Origin: Sphaerochaetaceae bacterium
Lineage (GTDB): Bacteria > Spirochaetota > Spirochaetia > Sphaerochaetales > Sphaerochaetaceae
NCBI GenBank assembly: GCA_016302165.1
Contig: JAEDOD010000041.1
Location: forward strand, 1 to 13,650
Direction of reading: 5' to 3'
Length of the DNA stretch: 13,650 bases
In this document: in pieces, positions 6,429 to 12,687 of the stretch
How the letters are laid out: every line of letters begins with the position of its first letter
Numbering within the stretch: the stretch's first letter is position 1
Made by a program: the position numbers and the translations under genes
Notes under the pieces: model-generated
The model's database searches: none
The model's input: only the letters and a program-made list of their open reading frames with translations
Told to the model about the DNA's origin: nothing

Positions 6429-7266
6429 AGATTTTTTCCTTTGGCCAGGTCCTTACGATTTCCCTTACCAGGCTCTCGAAGGTTCCCTTCACCCTATTTC
6501 CTGTCTCGATCACCTCTTCATGGTTAAGGCTCTGGTCCAGGATTCCTGCCGCCATGTTGGTCATGCAGCTCAGACCCAGGACGTGCATCCTCATCTGGGA
6601 GGCTGCAATGACTTCCGGCACTGTAGACATTCCGCAGGCGTCAGCTCCAGCAAGACGGGCGAACCTGATTTCAGCCGGAGTCTCGAAGTTCGGACCGGAG
6701 AACAGCATATATACTCCTTCCCTCAGGCCAATTCCCTTCTTCTCGGCAGCTTTCCTTGCTGTGACCATAAGATCCTTGTCGTAGGCGTTGCACATATCGA
6801 AGAATCTTGGTCCCAGCTCATCATGGTTCGGTCCTCTGTTTGGAGACTCCGGAATCAGCTTTATGTGGTCTGTAATGAGCATAAGGTCACCAGGCTTCCA
6901 AGATGTGTTGATGCACCCTGCTGCATTGGTAAGGAGAAGTGACTTGATTCCCATGATGAACATGGTCCTGATTGGATATACGCACTCATCCATGGACCAG
7001 CCTTCATAGAAGTGGAACCGGCCCTGCATACACATTACGCCCTTTCCTTCCAGCTCTCCCACCACCAGTCTTCCCTTGTGTCCTGGAACTGTAGAAACAG
7101 GGAAATGGGGAATGTCGCGGTAGTCGATGAAGACAGGATTCTCAATCTTCTCTCCCAGCTCTCCCAGGCCTGAGCCCAAGACCATGGCAATCTCCACCTT
7201 TCTCCCACCGATTCTTCCAGAAATATACTCTGCGCTTTCGTGAAGCTTCTTCATTAAATCATCCAT
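6427..7266 (-). CDS. Purine nucleoside phosphorylase, trimeric class (PunA/XapA-like)
   Basis: Cytoplasmic phosphorylase: purine nucleoside plus phosphate gives free base plus (deoxy)ribose-1-phosphate. It has 279 residues from the ATG at 7266, typical of the trimeric PNP family. Visible motifs: GSGLG (31-35, phosphate loop), PGHKGR (61-66), RFHFYEG (83-89), TNAAGC (113-118), GPNFETPAE (191-199, E195), GMSTVPE (212-218) and TNMAAG (236-241). E195 and N237 correspond to the Glu/Asn pair that in this class favours 6-oxopurines (inosine, guanosine); that preference is inferred. The usual NAAGG motif has Cys at its last position. I chose ATG 7266 because AGGAG (7275-7279) lies 8 nt upstream. A longer reading to a TTG at 7311 would overlap the preceding gene and lacks a ribosome-binding site. 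It is the last gene of operon A, 19 bp after the hydrolase stop. Confidence 0.93.
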   Translation of the reverse strand: MDDLMKKLHESAEYISGRIGGRKVEIAMVLGSGLGELGEKIENPVFIDYRDIPHFPVSTVPGHKGRLVVGELEGKGVMCMQGRFHFYEGWSMDECVYPIRTMFIMGIKSLLLTNAAGCINTSWKPGDLMLITDHIKLIPESPNRGPNHDELGPRFFDMCNAYDKDLMVTARKAAEKKGIGLREGVYMLFSGPNFETPAEIRFARLAGADACGMSTVPEVIAASQMRMHVLGLSCMTNMAAGILDQSLNHEEVIETGNRVKGTFESLVREIVRTWPKEKI

Positions 7267-7285
7267 TGCATTTTCTCCTATAGTG

Positions 7286-8209
7286 TTATGGAAGTCTTCT
7301 GACAGCTTCAAAGAATAGCGACCAGAATCTATCGTTGTCTACCTCTACTCCCATCTTTACTGGACTCTGGGGGTTTTCCTTTCCTCCTGTGGTCTTTCCA
7401 TATGTGTATCCACCCTTGGTCTCCACTGTAATGGGCCTATGGGAATAGGTGAATATTGAAGGATCAGCGAGATAAGCTATTGTACAGGGGTCATGCATTG
7501 CAGGCATCTCTCCATTGGACTTCATTATGGATGCTGTGTAGAAAGCCATGGACGAGAGGAAGATTTCCTTATATCTGGAATTCTCCATCTTCTTCACTTT
7601 TTCTATGACGGAATCTGTGAGAAGAAGCTTCAGCGTAACGTCCAGGCTGAAGAGTGTGGTAGGCACTCCGCTTTTCATCACTATCTCAGCAGCCTCCGGA
7701 TCTGCAAACACATTGAATTCAGCGCTTTCTGTCACATTTCCAGGATGGTCCACAGCTCCACCCATAAGAACGATCTCCTTCAGGGCAGGGGCAAAGCGCT
7801 CATCGCTTTTCAGCATTACGGCAAGATCTGTCCAGGGACCTACGGAGACGAAGGTTATCTCTCCAGGATTGGCTATTACATGGTCGATGGCCCATCTGAT
7901 GCCGTTTCCCTGGCATTGCTGCTTTTGGCGTGGAGGAAACACAGGTCCTTCAAAGCCATTCTTTCCGTGGATATTTCCTGCTGTCACCCTATCACGAAGA
8001 AGAGGAGATGAGGAGCCGGCGAATACTGGAGCATCAATCTCCAGAGCCTCTGCCAGGTTCAATGTATTTTCAAGAGTGTTCTCCCGTACCTGGTTTCCTG
8101 CTGTAGCAATAAGGCCTTCGATTCTGATTCTGTCCTTAAGGCCTGCAGCCATGGCGATGGCTATGGCGTCATCGTGTCCTGTATCCACATCAAGTATCAC
8201 TCTTCTCAT
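7286..8209 (-). CDS. Inosine-uridine-type nucleoside hydrolase (IunH/Rih family)
   Basis: Calcium-dependent N-glycosidase family that hydrolyses ribonucleosides to base and free ribose in the cytoplasm. The 307 residues match the family length. The N-terminal metal signature DVDTGHDD (7-14) supplies the Asp ligands. GGAVDHPGNVTESAEFNVFADPEAA lies at about 150-174, with the ribose-contacting Asn/Glu in EFNVFADPEAA. MHDP (238-241) carries the catalytic-region His239 and metal ligand Asp240. All key residues are present, so it should be active. Which base it prefers (purine or pyrimidine) cannot be told from these motifs. The ATG at 8209 overlaps the deoD stop in ATGA (4 bp), with GGAGG 8 nt upstream, indicating coupled translation. 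Having a hydrolase between two phosphorylases suggests it handles nucleosides those enzymes cannot, such as pyrimidine or modified ones; this is inference. Confidence 0.93.
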   Translation of the reverse strand: MRRVILDVDTGHDDAIAIAMAAGLKDRIRIEGLIATAGNQVRENTLENTLNLAEALEIDAPVFAGSSSPLLRDRVTAGNIHGKNGFEGPVFPPRQKQQCQGNGIRWAIDHVIANPGEITFVSVGPWTDLAVMLKSDERFAPALKEIVLMGGAVDHPGNVTESAEFNVFADPEAAEIVMKSGVPTTLFSLDVTLKLLLTDSVIEKVKKMENSRYKEIFLSSMAFYTASIMKSNGEMPAMHDPCTIAYLADPSIFTYSHRPITVETKGGYTYGKTTGGKENPQSPVKMGVEVDNDRFWSLFFEAVRRLP

Positions 8210-8937
8210 TGTCTTTCCCTCCAGTCGCTGTAGGCTGTTTCAAGGGCCAGTTCTATCATAGGCCTATTTCCTTCCATCCTCTCCTCTGCCCTAAAGGATT
8301 TTCCCGTAACCACATTGTCTGTCATGGTAAGGATGGAAAGGGCCCTTTTTCCTGTATACATTGCATTGCAGTACAGGGCATGGGTCTCCATATCCTGGAC
8401 CAGGGCTCCCATTCTTGCAAAGGATTTCCATTCATCTGGGCCCAGGGCATTGTAGGAGGAGAAATACTCTGAAGAGAAGATCATTCCACACCAATAGGGA
8501 AGCTTCATCTCCTTTGCCTTCTCCACAGCCTTTTCCAATAGGCCGTAATCAACCACAGGAGCAAGAGTTCCCCTTAGGTTATATTGACTTGCCCAGCTAT
8601 GGTCTGTGGAGGCAGTAAGAGCCAGAACAAGGCCACCTACAGGAATGTAGTCCTGAAGGCCTCCTGAAGTTCCGATCCTTATGATGGAATCCACGTCGTA
8701 GTGGGTGAAAAGCTCATAGGAATATATACCGACGCTGGCGGCTCCCATACCGCTGGCCATTACTGATATTGGCATTCCCTTATATGTACCTGTATATCCT
8801 GGAATTCCTCTCACGTCTGTAATGAGGCGAGGATTCTCGAAGTAGTTCTCAGCGCAGAATCTGGCCCTGTTGGGGTCTCCAGGCATAAGCACAGTCTTGG
8901 CAAACTCACCTACCTGCGCTCTATTGTGAGGTGTCAT
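8206..8937 (-). CDS. deoD: Purine nucleoside phosphorylase, DeoD-type (hexameric class)
   Basis: Phosphorolytic cleavage of purine (deoxy)nucleosides, including adenosine in characterised DeoD enzymes. It has 243 residues from the ATG at 8937, starting MTPHN as DeoD proteins typically do. An ATG at 8943 is only 1 nt from the AGGAG (8945-8949), whereas 8937 is 7 nt away, so I take the latter. Motifs (numbered from 8937): TPHN with His4, GDPNRA (Arg24), DVRG (Arg43), IIRIGTSGG (Arg87, Thr90), DMET (182-185) and TMTDN with catalytic-type Asp207. A late Arg (ERM, Arg220) matches the residue paired with that Asp in E. coli. Departures from the usual sequence are Thr-Ser for Ser-Cys in the phosphate loop and DMETHALY where EMEAAGIY-like sequence is common. 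The gene begins just after a terminator-like hairpin, and its stop overlaps the hydrolase start. It links the transporter genes to the salvage genes. Confidence 0.95.
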   Translation of the reverse strand: MTPHNRAQVGEFAKTVLMPGDPNRARFCAENYFENPRLITDVRGIPGYTGTYKGMPISVMASGMGAASVGIYSYELFTHYDVDSIIRIGTSGGLQDYIPVGGLVLALTASTDHSWASQYNLRGTLAPVVDYGLLEKAVEKAKEMKLPYWCGMIFSSEYFSSYNALGPDEWKSFARMGALVQDMETHALYCNAMYTGKRALSILTMTDNVVTGKSFRAEERMEGNRPMIELALETAYSDWRERQ

Positions 8938-8944
8938 AGGCATT

Positions 8945-8949
8945 CTCCT
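8945..8949 (-). promoter_or_regulatory. Ribosome-binding site that fixes the deoD start
   Basis: AGGAG lies 7 nt before the ATG at 8937 and only 1 nt before the ATG at 8943, so the second ATG is the probable start. The site is immediately downstream of a hairpin with a T-tract, so folding of that hairpin could affect ribosome access. Confidence 0.7.
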
Positions 8950-8952
8950 TTC

Positions 8953-8972
8953 AAAAGGGGCCCGAAGGCCCC
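8953..8972 (-). terminator. UUCG-capped terminator-like hairpin between short permease and deoD
   Basis: Read on the minus strand, GGGGCC-TTCG-GGCCCC is followed by TTTT: a 6-bp all-GC stem with the very stable UUCG loop and a short U-tract, 15 nt after the permease stop and 3 nt before the deoD Shine-Dalgarno. It has the form of an intrinsic terminator or attenuator inside the operon. No promoter fits between it and deoD, so the salvage genes presumably depend on read-through or on a promoter inside the permease gene. Confidence 0.65.
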
Positions 8973-8987
8973 AGTAATGGTAATGTA

Positions 8988-9887
8988 TTACGAACTTCCC
9001 TTTTCGTATGGGATTCCTACAGCCTTAGGCGCGTAGTCTCTTCCGCTGAAGATGACCAGGGCGATAAGGGTCACCAGATATGGAATGATGTTGAATACCT
9101 GGGTAGGAATAGCCTTAAGGGCTGGAGTCATGGCAGAGATTGTGGAAAGGGCCAGGGAAGTTCCGAAAAGGAGACTTGCACCTGTCACTCCAAGTGGAGT
9201 CCAACGTCCGAAAGCCACAGCTGCCAGGGCGATGAATCCTCGTCCATTGACAAAGGTGTTTGTATACTGGATGGTCTGTGTCAATACAGCGCAGCCACCT
9301 GCAAGGCCACCAAGGAATCCTGAAGAGAGGACGCCGATATATCTGATGCGGCGAACATTGATTCCAACGCTGTCTGCAGCGGCTGGATGCTCACCGCAGG
9401 CTCTCAGATGCATTCCAAATGGAGTCTTGTAGAGAAGGAACCATGCAAGGACCACTACCACAATTGCAATGTAGAGTGTGGGATAGAAGCCAAGTCCATC
9501 CTTCACCATTCCCATCTTGAATTCGGTGGACCTGTCTGTTCCGTAGATTCTCTGGCAGGCAAAGACAGTGATTCCTGCAGCAAGAAGGTTGATTCCTGTA
9601 CCACTGATAGTCTGGTCAGCCTTAAGGTCGACGCTGGCAATGGCGTGAAGCACTGAAATGAGCATAGACACCAAAGCAGCCACCAAAAGGGCCACTGTCA
9701 GAGAGATTCTTCCAACTCCTGCAGCTTCCATAAGTTGATGGACGATAGCTGCAGTGCAGGCACCGATGCTCATAAGGCCGTCAAGACCGACGTTGGTGAC
9801 ACCGCTGCGTTCACAGATCATGCCACCGGTGGCAATGATCAGAATAGGAGCTGCAAGCATCATTATAGTAGATATTGTTCCAATCAT
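8988..9887 (-). CDS. Nucleoside ABC transporter, short permease subunit (operon A)
   Basis: Membrane subunit of the operon A importer, 299 residues, paralogous to the 869-1822 protein. The shared landmarks are ERSGVTNVGLDG (26-37), LKADQTISGTGIN (88-100), LRACGEHPAA (161-170) and the GINVRRIRYIGV segment after it. The remainder is hydrophobic with 8-10 likely membrane segments. It is somewhat shorter than the operon B copy, mainly in the N-terminal part and in the loop after residue 110. The ATG at 9887 overlaps the long permease stop in ATGA, with AGGAGG 7 nt upstream. It is the last transporter gene before the salvage enzymes, which gives the best contextual support that this importer carries purine nucleosides. 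Confidence 0.9.
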   Translation of the reverse strand: MIGTISTIMMLAAPILIIATGGMICERSGVTNVGLDGLMSIGACTAAIVHQLMEAAGVGRISLTVALLVAALVSMLISVLHAIASVDLKADQTISGTGINLLAAGITVFACQRIYGTDRSTEFKMGMVKDGLGFYPTLYIAIVVVVLAWFLLYKTPFGMHLRACGEHPAAADSVGINVRRIRYIGVLSSGFLGGLAGGCAVLTQTIQYTNTFVNGRGFIALAAVAFGRWTPLGVTGASLLFGTSLALSTISAMTPALKAIPTQVFNIIPYLVTLIALVIFSGRDYAPKAVGIPYEKGSS

Positions 9888-11041
9888 TTCTGTGCCTCCT
9901 TTTCAGCCTTTGGGCTTTCTCCACTCTTTTCCTTGATGCTTCTGATCTTTGCCTTGGACCTCTTGTCTTCAATAAGCTTGAGACCGGAGCGGAAGGAGAT
10001 GAAGATGACGATGAGACCCTGGATGATGTTTACAACTTCCTTAGGAATTCCCAGGCCCTGCATAATGGAATATGCACTCTTCAATACACCGAAGAGATAA
10101 CCGGCAAGAAGACAGCCAAGAGCCTTGCTGTTACCTACCAGGGCTACAGCGATTCCCATGAAGCCGTAGTTATCCTGAGCTGTAAGAATCTTGGAGTATC
10201 GGACGGAGCCGAGAAGGATGATTGCACCCGCCACACCGGCAAAGGCGCCGGAGATGGCCATGGCAAGAGTAATGTTTCCTGTATCGTTGATACCGCTGCA
10301 TCTTGCTGCATTCTTGTTGAATCCAGTTGCCCTGAGACCGAAGCCAAGCCTTGTCTTCTCCATAATGAACCAGAAGACCACTACAGCAAGGATCATGAAG
10401 ATAAAGCCGATGTTGAAGTTGGAGCCTTCAAAGAGAATCTTTGTAAGAAGGGAACCTTCTGCCAGGTCAGCTGTACGGCCGCTCTTGTTTACTGTTGCTT
10501 CAGGAAGAAGGTTAAGACAGATGAGAGGATAGAGGTAGAGGGCCACATAGTTGAGCATGATTGTGGCTACAACCTCGCTGACCTTATACTTTGCCTTCAA
10601 GAATCCTACGACTCCACCCCAGAGGGCACCCACCAGGAGAGCAACCAGGATACATAAAAGCCACTGTCCAGGGAAGGAAGGAATACATACAGCCACGATG
10701 TGGGCTGCAAGCATACCCATGGTATACTGGCCTTCAGCTCCGATGTTGAAGAGACCTACCCTGTTGGCGAAAGCCATGGAGAGACCGCAGAGCACATAAG
10801 GCACAGAGAACATCAAAGTATCGCCAACGGTACGGAAGTTCCATCCGCCTGCCTTGCTTGATTTTCCGAAGATGGACTGGCCAATGGATGTGAAGAGTCC
10901 CATAGGATTCTTTCCGATGCACAGAAGCAGGACCACTCCAGCCAGGAAGCCAAGAATAACTACAGCAACACTGGTTGCGCCATTGGAGGAAAGGAACCAG
11001 TCAATAAATGGTTTCTTTTCTTTCTTGATTCTTTTTTCCAT
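9884..11041 (-). CDS. Nucleoside ABC transporter, long permease subunit (operon A)
   Basis: Second membrane subunit of the operon A importer, 385 residues from the ATG at 11041. A GTG at 11044 is possible but is closer than optimal to the GGAGG. The N-terminus is basic (EKRIKKEKK), followed by membrane segments from about residue 22. GLFNIGAEGQ (96-105) is the characteristic long-permease motif, and RLGFGLRATG (231-240) marks the coupling region. NYGFMGIAVALVGN (291-304) is the Gly-rich late segment. The last 30 or so residues are charged and probably cytoplasmic. The start overlaps the ATPase stop by 1 bp in the same TGATG arrangement as operon B, and the stop overlaps the short permease start by 4 bp. 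It should form a heterodimer with the 8988-9887 protein. Confidence 0.9.
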   Translation of the reverse strand: MEKRIKKEKKPFIDWFLSSNGATSVAVVILGFLAGVVLLLCIGKNPMGLFTSIGQSIFGKSSKAGGWNFRTVGDTLMFSVPYVLCGLSMAFANRVGLFNIGAEGQYTMGMLAAHIVAVCIPSFPGQWLLCILVALLVGALWGGVVGFLKAKYKVSEVVATIMLNYVALYLYPLICLNLLPEATVNKSGRTADLAEGSLLTKILFEGSNFNIGFIFMILAVVVFWFIMEKTRLGFGLRATGFNKNAARCSGINDTGNITLAMAISGAFAGVAGAIILLGSVRYSKILTAQDNYGFMGIAVALVGNSKALGCLLAGYLFGVLKSAYSIMQGLGIPKEVVNIIQGLIVIFISFRSGLKLIEDKRSKAKIRSIKEKSGESPKAEKEAQK

Positions 11042-12576
11042 CACTTGGCCTCCTTTGACTTGATACCGGCCATCATGAGTCCGATTTCTGAAGATGTCTT
11101 CTCACCTTCGTTGAATACTCCCACAATCTGTCCCTTGGAGATGGCCGCAATCCTGTCGCAGAGATTCATGATTTCGTCAAGCTCGAAAGATACAAGGAGA
11201 ATAGCCCTGCCCTTATCCCTTTCGGCCACCAGTCTCTTTCTGATATATTCGATGGCTCCTACGTCAAGACCACGGGTCGGCTGGGCCACAAGGAGGACCT
11301 TGGGGGAGAGGGAGATTTCACGGGCGACGATCACCTTCTGCTGGTTTCCACCGCTAAGGGAGCCTGCAAGAGTTACAGATCCCTGTCCGGAGCGGATATC
11401 AAACTGCTCGATGAGAGCGTCTGAGTGCTTTGTAATCTCGCCATACTTCAGAACTCCCATTCTGCCTGTGTACTTATCAGAGTAGTAGTCCTTAAGGACG
11501 CAGTTCTCAGCCACTGTAAATCCGCCCACAAGGCCATGCTTCTGCCTGTCTTCAGGAATATGGCCAAGACCTCTCTCAATCCTTTCCTTGATGGAAAGGT
11601 TTGTTATATCTTCGCCGTCCATGATTATCTGGCCCTTTTCCACCTTGGACAGTCCGGAAAGAGCGTAGAGAAGCTCTGTCTGACCGTTGCCGTCGACTCC
11701 AGCAATTCCAACAATCTCACCTGCCCTTACAGAAAGGGAGAGATCCTTCACCTTGCTTACTCCCATGGAGTCTTTGACAGTGATGTCCTTGATTTCAAGG
11801 AGAACCTTTCCCGGATTGCAAGGAGCCTTGTCGATATCGAACTTTACAGCTCTTCCCACCATCATGGTAGCCAGCTCCTGCTCGCTTGTTTCAGGAGTGA
11901 TGTCGATGGTTCCGATATACTTTCCACGTCTCAGGACAGTACACCTGTCTGCAACAGCCATGATCTCCTTCAGCTTATGGGTGATGAGCACAATGGTCTT
12001 TCCTTCCTTCTTCAAGGTGCGGATGATTTCCATAAGCTCATCGATTTCCTGAGGAGTAAGTACAGCTGTAGGCTCGTCAAGGATGATGATGTCTGAATCG
12101 GAGTAGAGTGTCTTCAGGATCTCGACTCTCTGCTGCTGGCCCACAGTGATGTCGTCAATCTTGGCTCTCGGGTCAACCATAAGGCCATATTTGTCGCTAA
12201 GCTCACCAACCCTCTTCTCTGCATCCTTCAAGGAGAGGATTCCGGCCTTGTTCCTAGGCTCCCTGCCCAGGACAATGTTCTCGGTTACAGTATAGTTGTG
12301 GACCAGCTTGAAGTGCTGGTGGACCATACCGATTCCAAGCTTTGTGGCCACGTTGGGGTCTGTAATCTTCTCTTCCTTTCCATTGATGAGAATCTTTCCT
12401 GCATCTGGGGGATAAGCTCCGAAGAGCACTGACATGAGTGTACTCTTACCGGCACCATTTTCGCCAAGGATTGCAAGGACTTCATTCTTCCTGACTTCCA
12501 GGTTCACGTTGTCGTTGGCTATGATGCCCGGGAAGGTTTTTGTGATGCCTAGCATCTGGATTGCATATTCGCTCAC
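11041..12576 (-). CDS. Nucleoside ABC transporter, tandem ATPase subunit (operon A)
   Basis: Two-domain ABC ATPase of 511 residues energising the operon A importer. Domain 1: Walker A GENGAGKST (38-46), GMVHQHF Q-loop region (83-89), signature VGQQQRVE (145-152), Walker B IIILDEP with E168, and H200. Domain 2 is degenerate as in the family: GVDGNGQTE (293-301) lacks the Walker Lys, the Walker B Glu is Gln in VAQPTRGLD, and the switch His is missing in VSFELDE; LSGGNQQK (408-415) is kept. I chose the GTG at 12576. AGGTGG (12582-12587) lies 5 nt upstream, and the resulting MSEYAIQMLG aligns with the operon B start MSHVIEMLG. A GTG at 12585 would add three residues but sits within that ribosome-binding site. 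The gene follows the binding-protein gene by 111 bp containing two dyads, and overlaps the long permease. Confidence 0.94.
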   Translation of the reverse strand: MSEYAIQMLGITKTFPGIIANDNVNLEVRKNEVLAILGENGAGKSTLMSVLFGAYPPDAGKILINGKEEKITDPNVATKLGIGMVHQHFKLVHNYTVTENIVLGREPRNKAGILSLKDAEKRVGELSDKYGLMVDPRAKIDDITVGQQQRVEILKTLYSDSDIIILDEPTAVLTPQEIDELMEIIRTLKKEGKTIVLITHKLKEIMAVADRCTVLRRGKYIGTIDITPETSEQELATMMVGRAVKFDIDKAPCNPGKVLLEIKDITVKDSMGVSKVKDLSLSVRAGEIVGIAGVDGNGQTELLYALSGLSKVEKGQIIMDGEDITNLSIKERIERGLGHIPEDRQKHGLVGGFTVAENCVLKDYYSDKYTGRMGVLKYGEITKHSDALIEQFDIRSGQGSVTLAGSLSGGNQQKVIVAREISLSPKVLLVAQPTRGLDVGAIEYIRKRLVAERDKGRAILLVSFELDEIMNLCDRIAAISKGQIVGVFNEGEKTSSEIGLMMAGIKSKEAK

Positions 12577-12581
12577 TTGAA

Positions 12582-12587
12582 CCACCT
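12582..12587 (-). promoter_or_regulatory. Ribosome-binding site that fixes the ATPase GTG start
   Basis: AGGTGG lies 5 nt before the GTG at 12576. The alternative GTG at 12585 overlaps this element and has only a weak A-rich stretch upstream, so 12576 is preferred. Confidence 0.55.
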
Positions 12588-12600
12588 TTTTATTTCTTCA

Positions 12601-12627
12601 CAAGGCGTCTGTCTCCATAACACCTTG
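12601..12627 (-). promoter_or_regulatory. Second dyad between binding-protein and ATPase genes (operon A)
   Basis: On the minus transcript CAAGGTG and CGCCTTG can pair over 7 bp (one G-U) around a 13-nt loop, ending about 13 nt before the ATPase Shine-Dalgarno. It has the same relative place as the 12-bp palindrome in operon B. It could modulate ATPase translation or stability; the pairing is modest. Confidence 0.35.
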
Positions 12628-12642
12628 GGAAGAAATTCCAAA

Positions 12643-12666
12643 GACACGCCCCTCTTGGAGCGTGTC
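12643..12666 (-). promoter_or_regulatory. Hairpin after the binding-protein gene (operon A)
   Basis: GACACGC and GCGTGTC form a 7-bp perfect stem around a 10-nt loop, 21 nt after the binding-protein stop. Only TTT follows on the minus transcript, so full termination is unlikely. The placement matches the operon B hairpin almost exactly (22 nt), suggesting the same role in raising binding-protein output over the membrane complex. Confidence 0.55.
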
Positions 12667-12687
12667 CCTGAAACAAGTGATTATTAA

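Noticed and set aside
7548..8261. 237-codon plus-strand open frame over the nucleoside hydrolase and deoD
   Set aside because: Antisense shadow of two genes whose catalytic motifs are intact; low-complexity translation without domain signs.
9875..10657. 260-codon plus-strand open frame over the long permease
   Set aside because: Antisense to a well-supported membrane protein; composition is unlike a real protein and nothing upstream looks like a start signal.
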